Below the pieces are notes generated by a model, which was not told where the DNA came from, searched no databases, and worked only from the letters and a program-made list of their open reading frames with translations. This document shows positions 37,470 through 49,332 of a DNA stretch of 64,000 nt, piece after piece. The translations under genes were made by a program, and so were the position numbers. Every line of letters starts with the position of its first letter. Position 1 is the first letter of the stretch. Source of the DNA: Clavaria fumosa (lineage: Eukaryota; Basidiomycota; Agaricomycetes; Agaricales; Clavariaceae); the NCBI GenBank assembly GCA_951802425.1, contig OX637796.1:3906001-3970000 (forward strand). The letters run 5' to 3'.

Positions 37470-40400
37470 CTAGGTTGTCATGAGATCAATGGAAGGCAAA
37501 CGAACTTCTCGGTTGAGACTTGTAGTTGTAGAGGCCAGGGAGAGGCGCCCGGCCAAGGCGGTCTTCGGGTTCCGGCCACTAAGCAGCGCAGTCACGGAAG
37601 GGAGGCGTTCCTGGGCGTGCCCGCTGGCCATGGCCCGTTCTGTCGGAGCACTCTTTTCGGAGGCTGATAAGAATGGATTTTCGGCAGCAGTTGATAAAGC
37701 ACCGCTTGTGGACGTAATTCCCGAGCTGGTCACTGAATCACCGTCGTTCGTGGAGGTGCTCGTGCTGGAGGAATAGATAGAGGCCCGATGCAATCCACGA
37801 ATATATTGATTATGAAGGTCGAGGGGAGTACGACGCGGCGGCTCCGTTGATTGTGCTAGTTGCCTCATTTGCGGAGGTTGGGGTAGCACGTCGCCGTCTA
37901 CTGCATTCGCATCGCTGAATGGATCCGATTCTCCGTTGGGCCCACTGGTCATCGCCTGCTGGTCGCCGCGAGGGCTTTCCTTGGCGAGCCAAGACGAGAA
38001 AAACGACTTTGCTTTACTATCTCCCTTGCGACGCGTGATGAAGATCCACATCAAGATTAATAAAACGAGAAGAATAAACACTCCCGCAACCCCGCCGGCG
38101 ATGGCAATGGTGTGGTTTCCTCCCTGGACTTTGCTGTCGGGTTCGTCAGTGGCAATTATGTCGACTCGCGCAGGGTATCCTCACCTATCACGGGAAGAAC
38201 TGACAGTGGGGAAGGTGAGAACGGACGACGTTGTCACGACGGCGGTCGTGAATGTCGTGGCAGACGTAACGGTTGAGCCCTGCGTCGTAAAGATTGAAGA
38301 TTGTGTCGTCGCGATTTCGACGGTGAAAGTGGTGAGGGACGTCAACGGGAGAGGTGATAGTTGACTCCTTGCAACAGAGAGACATAATGAATCACTTTCT
38401 GCAGGCTAGTCAATATATGTCTTGAGCACTCACTGAGCTCCTGAGTCAGGTGGTTGAGCAACAGAGTTGTCATCTGCCTCGTTTTCAATAGGTACTGTGT
38501 CGCTGAGTGACGTCGGAATCGCCACATCGACCGCATCTTGCTCAGGAGTCGACGTAGGAGAATTAACGGATTCAGTCCCAGGCCCAGACAAAGATTGCGA
38601 TAGTCCAGATGCATTTGTGCCTTGTTCGGAACCAACGTTATTCGTTGGAGCAGCAAGAGGCTGAATTGGCGCAGGGGTACTGGTAAGTGGAGTGAGAGAT
38701 ACTGGGAGGGCAACGTCAACGCTGGTGCCCACGGCAGGCGAGGACGTGGGAATCGATTTTGCTGAGGTTGGGACTGCGGGGGTTGGTGCTGGCGTTGGTA
38801 CAAGAACGCGCGGGGGTGTCGGAGACGGGAATGGCGGTGAGGCTGTTGGGCCAGTCGTAATAACGGTTGGTACACCGGTTGCCCCTTGCACCGGCTGGAC
38901 TATGCCTCCTGGATTGAAAGAAGAAAGATTGGAAGACGGCGTAGGCGTCGGCAGTGATGCGGGGATATTGGAAGATGTCGGCACAACGGTACCCGTAGGA
39001 ACCGTAGGCGTCAGCTGGGATGAAGATCCGGCCCCCGGCAAAACACCAGGGCGTATGGGAACAACAATTGGAGGGGAGACGGGGACAGTGGTGGTGGTAG
39101 ATGTTGGGATTATGGCAAGAGGTGCGACTGCTGGCGTCGTTGGCGTCGAGGTGGAAGTGATATTCGCAAGTGGAACAGTGGGAACCGGTAGGACTGGAAA
39201 AGACGGGGAGGGTTGACCCTGTAGAGCACCAATTGAAAGAGGAATGGGAATAGGAAGGAGGACTGGGACTGGTAAGGTGGCAGCCGATCCGGAACTGTTT
39301 GCAGGCGTCGGCGTGGAAAGGACTAAACTGGAAGGTGTAGATGATGGTGAACCCGTGGGCTGTGAAGGCGGCAAGCTTGGCAGAGATGCGCCTCCAGCAA
39401 AGACAAGGCCAGGTAAAGGAGGACTCAAGGCAGATCCTAGAGTAGGGGCAGTAACTCCAATAACTCCGGTTCCACCCGTAGCCTGCACTGGTACAGTATT
39501 TCCTTGGTCATTTCCAACACTTGCTCCAACTGCGATTGCGGGATTGGAAGTAGCCGTAGCAGCCAATCGCGAAGTTGTCGGTGCTACGTTATTTGTGGAG
39601 GCTAGCGGTGTCGGTTGTAATGGAGGTGAGCTATCAACCGGGACCACGGGAGCTGGGGGCGTGGCACCAGGCTCAGGAAAAGGAAGGAAGACGATACCAC
39701 CATTTGGAGGGACAGGCGTTGGCGTTCCCGCTTCCCGTACAGGTCCACCCGTGGGTTGATTCACAGTGGGCGGAGAGGGCGATGCCTGGATTGGTGTCAC
39801 AAATGCGGGACTGGTAGTTGTTGGCACAGAGAGCGGGGAAGTGGGACGCAATTGAGGAGAGGTTGGAAGTGTTGGAGGTGTTGGGGGTGATTCAACGGGC
39901 GTCGGAGATGGTTGAGCAGGAGTTGAAGGCGATTTGGGAGATGAAGAAGGACTGCTAAGAGGACCTCCCTCGCTGCTTCGATCGCTAGTGATAGTGTTCC
40001 CGCGCGTCAAGGTACCAATAGCGGTGATAGGAGGTACTAGTGAAGGTGATGATGAACGACCCGACAGAGTGCTTTCTAGTGATGGACTAGTCGTCATCGA
40101 GCGGGATGTAATTTGGCTGAAAACTGTGAAAAAAAACCCGTCTATCCGGCTTCGACCGCTAGCAACCGTGCTTAAGGGAGTTGTCATTGAGGTGGAAGTC
40201 ACGGATACGTGCACATTTGTGTGTTGTGCTTCTCCGCTATTGGCGTTGAAACCCACTCCCAGAAGTGGTGCCCCTGTGGGAACACTGAAGGGTCTTACAC
40301 TCGGCTCAACAGTGGAAAGGGAGGCGGTGGACGCGAAATCAGATGCGGATTGGCCAGGCACGATCCCAGAGACGTTGAGAATATCTTGTTGGGTAGAAGG

Positions 40401-41399
40401 CTGGGTAGCATTCGGAATGGAGGCCCGCACTGAAGATTGAGAAAGCAAAGTCGTCGATGAAGTGGGAACAGGTTTCGGGGCCGGAACGGCTATAGGCATA
40501 GAGACAACTGGCTGCATCGCTAGCTGCATCGCCGCAGGGAGTGCCATCTCCTTCCTTCCCATGTCCTGAGTAATGCTCACACTCTGGGAAGAAGACGCTA
40601 AAGGCGCTAGCGACGGAAGAGAAGTGGTCTGGGACGGCATTGTGGCGGAAGGCGTGGAGAGTTGTGTCATTTTGGGAAACATATCTTGTAAGGAAAGACT
40701 TCCAGAGGGAAGGGCCAGATTGGAGAGGCTTGCGATCACTCTAGATGTGTTGGTATAACGAGGGGTAGTTGCTTGAGAAGCAATGGCTTGGGACACTGAC
40801 GGCGTTCCTGAAGAAGTCAATTGAGTAATGTATTGAAGGGAATCCTGCCCAATATTCAATGGGAGAGGTGGCACTAGCGGGGGAGCGGCCTCGGATTGCT
40901 TCTCGAAGACTGGAGTTTGTAGAGCTAAAACCTGGTGAGTAGAAGCCGGGCTAACTTCCTGGCCCTGAGAAGAGGCCGCCTGCGAGGATATTGAAGTCGT
41001 TTTTAAGTCCAGGGAGATGATTGAATGACCGCCATAGTGCTGCGCAGTAGCATGGTCGCGCCCAATCGTCTCAAGCGTTGTAGGAGAGGTACTCTCCTTC
41101 TTCTTGGAAGTATCGAGGTCACGATCCACGCCTTGAGTTTTTGGCTTATATGGGCCTGAGGTAGACGGAGCCGGCTCCTCTTGGGATGAGTGCACTTCGC
41201 CTGTCTTCGCACCGTCGACAAGCGGGACAGTCGGATGTGCTGGCGAGGGGCGAGAGGACGATTTATCAATCACCTCTCTCTGACGCAAGGCGCCTGCAAT
41301 CGAGCCGTTAGTAAATAACCTCTGGACACGCGCTCGCGACATACCCGCACCAATGAGTGGGCCCGCCCTTCTGCGCCTCCTGGACGCAGCGGGAGCCAT
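37470..41399 (-). CDS. Large Ser/Thr/Pro-rich single-pass membrane protein
   Basis: Unrecognised gene. A main exon of 989 codons (38430-41399) is very rich in Ser, Thr, Pro, Val and Ala, with mucin-like runs (PTPSSNLSSFNPGG, STSTPTTPAVAPL). In-phase splicing joins it to SQLSPLPLTSLTTFTVEIA, then RDSKVQGGNHTIAIAGGVAG and one transmembrane helix (VFILLVLLILMWIFITRRK). A basic stop-transfer and a Ser/Thr-rich cytoplasmic tail of roughly 190 residues follow, ending PSIDLMTT. This layout fits a heavily O-glycosylated cell-surface protein, comparable in plan to wall sensors, but no sensor domain was seen. MAPAASRRRRR is not a signal peptide, so real 5' exons probably lie upstream at 41.4-42.3 kb. 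Confidence 0.72.
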
Positions 41400-42240
41400 G
41401 GGGTAGTAATGGCGGAAGGAACGAAAAATGTGCCCGACGGCAAGCCAGCTTCGCTAGAAGACAGATCATGTTCACCATGCCTATGCGAACCCGTTGCTGA
41501 TGCGACGTGATCGTGCAGGAGACGACACGTGACGTGAGGCGTGCACTTTCCGAGTCTGGTGCCAACAGTGATCCTGAAGCTGTGCCTGCGATCGACCCCG
41601 CGTCCAAGCAACCTGTTTGTGATGAGGTTTCAATAATAGGTGCGCAAGTTTAATCTGACGTGTCATAGCGGTACTCGAGGAGCGAACAAGCTCCGCGCGT
41701 CTGTCAAAAAGGGCCAAATTGAGTGTGCGGGCCCATGCGCCGTCGACGGTGGCGATAAGATTCGATACGGGCAACGACAGCCAGCTGAGGGTGCGTGACC
41801 AAGGTATTCCTGTGCAGAAATCATCGCCCCCAGACGCCATGCATCTGTCAGGTTACCGGAGGTACTCCAGGTGATAAGACAGCATGATTTCCTGCAGCGT
41901 ATCACATGTCGCATTGGTAGTTCGGCGAACGTCTGCGCGTGAGATGGAAAAGGTAAGCGGAATCGAGCCTAAAAATTCAATAATCTGTGATTGATCGGTT
42001 GGAAATACAAAATCGCCGCCGGCGGTCGAGCACTGACATGGGAAAGGGTCTTGCACGTTGCCAAAGATGTGTTCTTCACAATGATGGGATGGGGTCGACA
42101 ACTGTCTGATCATCAAGGTTGAGGGGTGTCACTGGTTATATGTTATACTAGAGCCTTCACCAAGCTCACCTGCTCGCGCCTAAAGTCCATTGTGCTGAAA
42201 CCAGAATAGAGTCCAACCCCATGTGGGCAAACTGGAATTT
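41400..42240 (-). other. Possible upstream exons of the mucin-like membrane protein
   Basis: Minus-strand coding-like stretches occur here. MDFRREQ is followed by a plausible intron and a Cys-containing segment (CQCSTAGGDFVFPTDQSQII, then FLGSIPLTFSISRADVRRTT, then TCDTLQEIMLSYH). Their end-to-end splicing into the big exon could not be settled; one route runs into a stop near 41710. Cysteines and a likely ectodomain character suit the 5' part of the membrane protein gene, but a separate small gene is equally possible. Confidence 0.35.
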
Positions 42241-42637
42241 TCTCATCCGGCTTTGCCCTGTAACAAAGCTGCAACGTCAATTTACCCGGGACATCGGTGA
42301 ATCAGGGACACCATTTGGAATTTTCGTTCGAAACGCAGAGTTACCACCGGTGGCTTGATATGGAGGAGCGCGGCAACGAATAATTGAGTGTGGTAGTCAG
42401 CCTACGCAGATAGTCAATAGATAGGGAACGGCGAGCAGTGGGAACAGGTTTACCCAATTGGTTGGCGGCTCTCATGCCAGTGGCGGCGTTGCCCTCGCCG
42501 CTCCGGACCCGCTCCGAACCCATTTATTGCGCTTGGCGGCACAGCAATGACCGGTTCTCGCGGTGCCCTTTACGGTGACAACGTCGTCCCTGTACAATCT
42601 ACTACTACTACTACCCTATCTCAGACCTGAATGGAAC

Positions 42638-44944
42638 ATGGTCAAGGCTACCATGCAGCAGCTCCGTACTCGTCCTCGCTCAATGTCTGATCCATTCGAA
42701 GCAGTCCTTCGACCGCCGCCAAACGAGACCCCAGAGGAACGGGAACAGCGTCTGAACGCGGAATATGAGGCGAAGCTCGTCAGTGATGGCATTGATCAAA
42801 TGATTGCAAAAGAGAGGAATGCGAAGAAAAAGACTAAGGAAGAGGTTAAAGTCCTGCTTCTCGGTCAGAGTGAGAGTGGGAAGAGCACGACCCTTAAACG
42901 TGAGCCATTCATTCATCCTCAGTGCATGTCCATGCCACTGGGCCGTCGCATCTGTCTACGCTCAATTGCGCCATGAGCTCATACTTCCGAGCTGCCACCT
43001 GTCCCGGATGTCACTAAATATTTCACAGAGTTTCAATTGATGCACACGCCTCATGAATTCCATGCCGAGCGTTTGGCCTGGCGAACTGTCATTTACCTCA
43101 ACTTGGTCAGGTCCATCAGGAGGTGAGTACGCTTTTCTGCGAAAGTGACGACTTCTGACGTAATTCATCTAGAATTATGGATGCCATTTCACCCGAAGCC
43201 GACGCGGACGATCAAGAACCAGAAGACGAAACTCTCGAAACAGCATCCGTCCCAGACTCCCCGAGCGTTCGCTCGCCTTCTACCGTCTCGAGCACAAAGG
43301 TGCCAAGGTACGAGTACTATCGTGACGCCTTGGAGCCGCTGGTCAAGCTACAAGAGCGGTTGACTCGGCTGCTCTCTGCATCTAATGAGGTCGAACCCAC
43401 CCGTCTGGCCCCCGCATCTTCAAGCCGGAGGCTCGACGACACGTACAACAATCTCGGTGTCTTTGGTACAATTAACAATCCTTTGTCTCCTACCCGGCCT
43501 ACGCCGAAGGTTCATATCCCACCCTCAATGACCCGCGGACCTGATCCGATTTCGGCTTCTCCCTTGACCGCGTCGACTGGCTCCAGCTCGAGTCTATCTC
43601 ACAGCTCGACAACTGCCAGCGGCACGAATTTGAGCACGAAATCGAGCTCGAGGCTCAAGGAAGTCGCTGTCCATACCACCACTAATTGGAAAAAGACATT
43701 TTCTATTGGGGGAAAGTCAAAGAGTCCCAAGAGTGAGAACTCAGGAGAGATTGCCGGCTGGTGGGAGGATCCTGAGGATCCTGCACACACGCTAAATGCG
43801 TTGGCACAGGTCATGGTGGACCTGTGGCGGGACAAGCATGTGCGAAGGCGGTTGAGGGAGAAGAACTTGCGCCTGGAAGAGAGCAGCGGATTGTACGTTA
43901 TTTGGGTGCTTTTTCTATTCTCTGCTGATCAGGAGTCTACAGTTATTTGGACGAGATACCACGTATAGCGGCCAGGAGGTATATACCCACCAACGGTATG
44001 TTGTTTTGGCCGCAGCGTAGATGACGTGCTAACTCAGTTTATTGCAGCCGACGTGTTGAAAGCACGCCTCAAGACTCTTGGCATTGTAGAACATACGTTT
44101 ACTATTTCTCATGGGAACCTACGAGGGGTGGAGTGGAAAATATACGATGTCGGAGGATCCAGAAATCAGCGGCAGGCATGGGCACCCTACTTTGAAGACG
44201 GTAGATACGCTCATGCATGCTCCCATGGCTGTATGGCGCTGACGGTCGCCAATTTCAGCGAACGCCATCATTTTCCTTGTCCCCATTTCGGCATTTGACC
44301 AGGTGTTAGCTGAGGTCAGCGGGAGTTGAGCTGAAAACGAAAAGGCGATACTGATGGTTTTCCAGGATCCGCGCGTCAATCGGTTAGAAGACTCGCTTCT
44401 GCTGTGGAAGTCACTGGTCTCGAACAAACTGCTTGCCGAGGTCAACATCGTGTTATTCCTCAATAAGTGTGATCTCCTGCAGGTTGGCTTCTCGATTCCT
44501 TCGTTAGTGCGGTGTTTGTCTCACCTGTCGTCAGGCTAAACTTGAAGCTGGAGTTCAGCTTTGCGACCACATGGTGTCCTATGGCGATAGAGCGAATGAC
44601 TACGAGTCCATCAGCAAGTGTAAGTCGCCGTGGATTTCCTCTTCAATGCCTTATTCACGCCCTTTGAAGACTTTCGCCACAAGTTCACTGCACTGCACCA
44701 GTCGTATTCCCCAAATAAAGAACGCGAACTCTTCAGTACGCCCTGAGTTCACTCATCCAGATGATACATGCATTGACGATTGATTGCAGTACATCTCACG
44801 GCCGTAACCGATACACGTAGAACCTCCACCATAATCTCGAATGGTACGTGTTCTCATTGATGTTGAAACTCGCTGGATACTGACGCCTCTGCAGTCCGGG
44901 ACATTATCCTTATGGATAATCTCAGATCTGTAAAAATGATGTAG
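42638..44944 (+). CDS. G protein alpha subunit, basidiomycete insert-bearing type
   Basis: Heterotrimeric G-alpha homologue. The N-terminal helix (ETPEEREQRLNAEYEAKLV) leads to the P-loop KVLLLGQSESGKSTT. KQFQLMHTPHEFHAERLAWR follows, then a Ser/Pro-rich insertion of roughly 180 residues in the helical domain (43170-43760). Switch I is ARLKTLGIVEHTF with the catalytic Arg, switch II DVGGSRNQR, then NAIIFLVPISAFDQVLAE, the guanine-specificity NKCDLL, and TAVTDTRRTSTIIS. It ends VRDIILMDNLRSVKMM, with the stop at 44942-44944. The usual catalytic Gln of switch II is Ser (codon 44158-44160). MGxxxS-type lipid signals are not evident, though the start is uncertain: 42638 is the first in-frame ATG and 42683 is an alternative. 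Exons are otherwise consistent with an intact gene. Confidence 0.88.
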
Positions 44945-45323
44945 TGCTCATCCCGTTGTACCAGATTCCTCTGTCTGTTGGACAGGTAACTAATCCTACT
45001 CATATCCAATAGCATATTCGTGTTTTATATCCACCGCAATTTTTATCCCAACTATCGCTACTTTTTTGACTTGTGTGCCTGTGAACCCCATCCTTGTCGT
45101 TGCGCTCGCTAGCACGGAGCTGAGGCTTCTCTCGCCTCGCAACGCTCCCTTCATGCTCCAACCCACCTTCGTGATAACTCGGGCTATATCCCGACTCTCA
45201 GCACGGAGTAATTATGGCTGTTTTGCCCTCACACGCCATTGGCTGCCCGTGTTTGGTGCTGGCAGGCTCGGAATTGCAGGTTACTTTTCTCCTTTGCCAA
45301 CCCATTCCATCACCTCGAGGACC
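44945..45323. other. Intergenic; RidA promoter with possible upstream start
   Basis: An in-frame ATG near 45153 would add a basic, Arg/Ser-containing leader (MLQPTFVITRAISRLSARSN) to the RidA protein, like a mitochondrial presequence. Otherwise nothing was recognised. Confidence 0.35.
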
Positions 45324-45940
45324 ATGTCCAGCATCACGACCGATCCGTCCCTTCGCGTCGTAAAGACGACGGGTGAGCACGTCGCGCGCAACGCGACATC
45401 CCCACCCCAGAGCTAAAGAACTCATCGATGATCTCTGCTTCATTGACCGCATTCGCGCATGAGCAGGTGCGCCCGCCGCCATTGGCCCGTATTCACAAGC
45501 CATCATCGTCGGGGACCTCGTCTTCGTAGCCGGGTGCATCGGCATGGACCCCCAGACGGGACAAATTGTCGAGGGCGGGCTGCCAGCGCAGGCGACGCGC
45601 GTGCTGGAGAACCTGAAGAGTGTCGTGGATGCTAGCGGTAGCAACCTAGGCAAGGTCGTCAAAACCACCGTACGTTCCTCTCCTCAGCCGGCAACCGCGT
45701 CTATTTTTATCTTGGCTCTGCGCGCAGGTATTCCTGAAATCTATGGACGATTTCAATCAGGTCAACGCCATTTATGGAGCGTTCTTTGGCAGTCACGCTC
45801 CAGCGAGGTCGTTGGTGGAGGTCGCGCGATTGCCCAAGGACGTGCTCATCGAGATCGAGTGCGTTGCGAGGTGAGTCCCGCGTATCTACCCCGCGGCGGT
45901 AACTCATTGGCAGTGTGCTTTGCTGTGCAGCCTCAAGTAA
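45324..45940 (+). CDS. RidA/YjgF/Mmf1 family imine deaminase
   Basis: Member of the Rid family, which hydrolyses reactive enamine/imine intermediates made by PLP enzymes and in yeast protects mitochondrial and branched-chain amino acid metabolism. The first exon (MSSITTDPSLRVVKTT) splices to GAPAAIGPYSQAIIVGDLVF, then VAGCIGMDPQTGQ, VLENLKSVVDASG and VKTT. A further exon has VFLKSMDDFNQVNAIYGAFF and HAPARSLVEVARLPKDVL, with the conserved Arg in PARSLVEV, then IEIECVASLK and TAA at 45938-45940. Three introns are evident. An upstream in-frame ATG near 45153 would give a mitochondrial isoform, so dual targeting is possible. Confidence 0.9.
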
Positions 45941-46025
45941 GAAAAAGCGGCGAAGTCATCCTGATGTGTCTGAAGGAAGCATCGTCTCTTTCATAGAGAT
46001 ATCATTGAAGTCTTCCTAGCTGCTT

Positions 46026-47499
46026 CTATTGAACTTGTACGACTACAGTAGCAGGGTCGAATGGCTCGAACTCTTCTACGGTTTCGTAAAATTCTTTTGC
46101 AATCCTCTGCTGCGCCTGCAGAGTCGTCTCATGCTGGATCGTATTTGTCGCCGTGAGATCATCTCTCGACTAGTCATAGCTAGGGAGAATCAGACACGCA
46201 CCTCTGTGGCGGCTATACACCTGATGATTAGATATCTTCTCCCTAGCAACACATCCTCCGACACCTCAAATGAATTGTCTTGCCGGAAAGCGGCGTGCGA
46301 ACCGGAGAAGGCGCAGCCTGCCTCTTGTGCTATGACAACACCAGCCTGTGCCATCCACGCATGCGATAGGATGCCCAATCAACACAAGAGAAGCAGAAAA
46401 GCTGCATGAACTTGGCTCACGCAAATGTCCCATATCCTCGTTATCTCTGATGAGCTGAAGGCAGTCATGCAAAAAAGAACCAACACAGAACGTACCAGGT
46501 GCCAGTTTCCCAATACATGTCCAGCCCTCCCTGCGCCACCATTGCAAAGTTGAGGGCAGCGCTGCCGAGACTCCTATTCGCCGAAGGGTGGTCAATGGAC
46601 AAAGCGAAGGTGGGACTGTCCGAAACCGCATTCACCGAATGCCGTGCGCCATCCGACCACCTTTTACGGCAGATGGGTCAGCCGCGAGACGGAGGAAACT
46701 GTCGCTGTTGTGATTGACGATCGGGAAGTATCGCGTCGATCCCCATTCGACGCCTGAGCCCAATGGGCAGTGAGGAAAGGCAGTCTGTCGGGCAGCAGGA
46801 AGCCTCACACACGAGAGCCCGAGAGAGCGAAGGGAGAGGCTCTGGCTTCGAAAGGGGGAGTTTGAGCGGCGCAGATTTTCCTCGGATCAGGTACGACCCT
46901 TTACCACGGGTGCCATAATACTTTTTCATGTTGCAGTTAGTCAAATACACGAAACGCGACGTCGTCTGTTAAATCACGCACGAGGTGGTCCAAGAATGGA
47001 TTATAGATGACACCGAGGACGGGGCGGCGATTGCATAGAAGCGCAATCGAGACACACGAGAACGGGAATCCATGTACAAAATTGGTAGTACCATCTGAAC
47101 GAGGGAGCAACATCAGTCCTAGAAGGACAAGCGGCAGTAGCTCTGGACGCCAATACCAATCGGATCGACACAAAAAGTGGGCTCGTCTGAAAGCATAAGA
47201 GTTGAGCCCGCAACGTAGGACTCTTCTCCGATGCTGTTAGAGACTTGACATCCTTATAGACATAGACAGGACATAAAAACTCACAACTTAAATGCAGGGT
47301 ATGCTCTGCCGGTCTCGGCTTTGATCAAATCTTCGACCTTAATATCGTACTCTGTCACCAAATCTACAGCGTTCCCATGCTTGGATGTCGAGCGTATTGC
47401 ATCCGACCCTTCTAAGATGACATCGCCAGCTTTGCGTGCCAGGTCGAGTGTGAACTTGAGAATAGATTGGAGATCTGCGTCAGAAAGCGCGCCAGACAT
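46026..47499 (-). CDS. Inositol-1-monophosphatase
   Basis: Mg-dependent phosphatase that releases myo-inositol from its monophosphates. The ATG at 47497-47499 begins MSGALSDADLQSILKFTLDL, then GNAVDLVTEYDIKVEDLI. In-phase introns lead to KFIGEESYVAG with the metal-ligand Glu, and to CVDPIDGTTNFVHGFPFSC with the metal-binding aspartates. LGVIYNPFLDHL, GTRGKGSYLIRGK, CVEWGSTRYFPIV, SLGSAALNFAMVAQGGLDMY, GVVIAQEAGCAF and LLGRRYLIIRCIAATE follow. A final exon ends DPATVVVQVQ. One join is unresolved: between WETGT and WMAQAG (about 46340-46505) no AG acceptor in the right phase is visible. The gene may use an unusual acceptor or carry a lesion there. All other splices are clean. Confidence 0.82.
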
Positions 47500-47646
47500 G
47501 GATGTTAGGACTTGGGAGGGTGAACAGTCAATGCACGTTTCTACATTTGCAACGATTCGCATATTCACACGTGCCGCTTGAAGGGACGTACAAGCGTTTT
47601 AGCAGTGAAGAACGGAAGGACATTTTTATTCAGCGTGATAAAATCA

Positions 47647-48726
47647 TTACATCAATTCGATGACCTCCTTCAACTTTGTCTCGTCCAAGATTTCAAAACC
47701 TTGCGACGTCACCTGAGTTGGGCGAGTTGGATTAGTAGATACGGCAAGGCAAATATCAACTCACTTGTGCAAGTTGAACATTATGGTGAGCGAGCTTGTC
47801 CTCCATGACTTGCTTGAGCACCTTCAACGCCAATATTTGTGCTTCCTGCAGAGACATGTCCTTTCAATGTCGCATGTTAGTCGGCAAGTGAGTGTCCGGC
47901 ATTCAAGAGAGATCCGTACTTTCTTCCACTTGTCTTGTAGCTCAGCCTGCGCGACCTCCGAACCGGACCCGATCGCCTTGGCGTCGTACCGCACAAATGT
48001 ACCCGATGGATCGGTATGATACCTTGAATGACAAACAAGTCTGCCGTCAGCACGTCCTCGCCCATGCGCGTCTCCGCCAACTGGCATATTCACAGTTGTG
48101 GCCCTAACTCATCTATCCCAGCGATCAACAGGGCGACGCCGAACGGCCGGCTCATCATGGCCTCCTCGTTGTGCACGCTCTCGCCGAACCGCAGCGCGAG
48201 GTCGCACACGGCCTGCGTCACGCTCTCCACCTTGATCCTCTCGTCGTACACGAAGGTGTGGTAGTGCGCCGTCACCCGCGCGTGGTCGATGATCGTGCGC
48301 GCGTCCGCAACAAGCCCGGACATGGCGCATCCGATGTGCGAGTCGATCTCCATGATCTTCTCGACCGAAGACGCCTCGAGGAGCGCATGCTGGTCGCGCT
48401 TCTCGACTGCGAGCACGACGCCATCCGCCGTGCGGACGCCCATGGCCGTTGAGCCCAGCTAGCAGAGCGTGAGGACGATAGCAATGATGGATAGTCCTGC
48501 AATGTACCTTTATTGCTTCGATGGCATATTCAACTGGTAAAGTGGTCATTACATGGTCAGCACGCCTTCACCCATGTGCGGAACTGGCATGCGGCACCTT
48601 GAAACAAGCGACCCTCGGGTGAAAAGGTATTTACACCTCGATCTAGAAATTTCCCTCGGGTAAGTTCCTTGCCAGACGCTATCACAAAAAGTGGATCACA
48701 CCGTATTCTGAGCGCGTCAAGAACAT
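47647..48726 (-). CDS. PUP2: 20S proteasome alpha-5 subunit (PSMA5/Pup2)
   Basis: Structural alpha-ring subunit of the 20S proteasome in nucleus and cytosol. The first exon, MFLTRSEY (ATG 48724-48726), splices to [15 protein letters not shown], the alpha-subunit signature that gates the pore, then VEYAIEAIK and [20 protein letters not shown]. Further exons give [40 protein letters not shown] and [18 protein letters not shown], ending [20 protein letters not shown] plus M before TAA. Sequence and order match alpha-5 rather than other alpha subunits, and the gene looks intact. Confidence 0.93.
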
Positions 48727-49332
48727 GGTACGGATGAACGGGAAAGACTTGCAAGCGCAGAGACGCGTCACCTTGCTAATAACGGCGTGACCATAACCTA
48801 AAATGGCCGTAACGCTCCTGGGAACTTCAGGACATAGGAGCGTATTGGGAGGAACGGTGCCATCCTATGCGGTTTTCAAACAAGGTCTTGGGCCAGTGGC
48901 TCAGCTCATGAGAGATCGACAGTGACATCCACCAGGACGATGGCTTTCAAGTTGTGTGTGTGACCATGCTTACAATCTTACCGACGAAAAACTCATTCAC
49001 TCTCAAATTCACACTCAACCTAGCGCGAAAAGCCGGTAATATCGTATTGGAAGGGTAAAATGAAATGCATTCGACATTTCATGCCTATGAGGCGAGGGGT
49101 ATTGGGTAAAGGAGTACATGTCGTGTTCCTTATGAGAAAAGCTTCATCCAAGGCCAAGGGACAACACCACACTCGCAATTCCTCTCACCTATTCGCAATT
49201 GGGCCCATTATCGTTCTTTTGTTTCTTCGATAGATCTAAAGCAGTACATTGGCTAGTGGGATATGTCGACCATATGTTGTAGAAGGATAAGTCAGTAATG
49301 GGGAGCCATGATTTTAATTCTCACCAGCCAGC
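48727..49332. other. Intergenic; no gene seen
   Basis: Lies between the proteasome gene start and the tRNA ligase stop, both on the minus strand. No coding similarity, RNA gene or repeat was recognised. Confidence 0.4.

Noticed and set aside
38692..39216. Gly/Val-rich plus-strand frame opposite the mucin-like gene.
   Set aside because: It is the antisense of Ser/Thr/Pro-rich codons, with no splice or start support.
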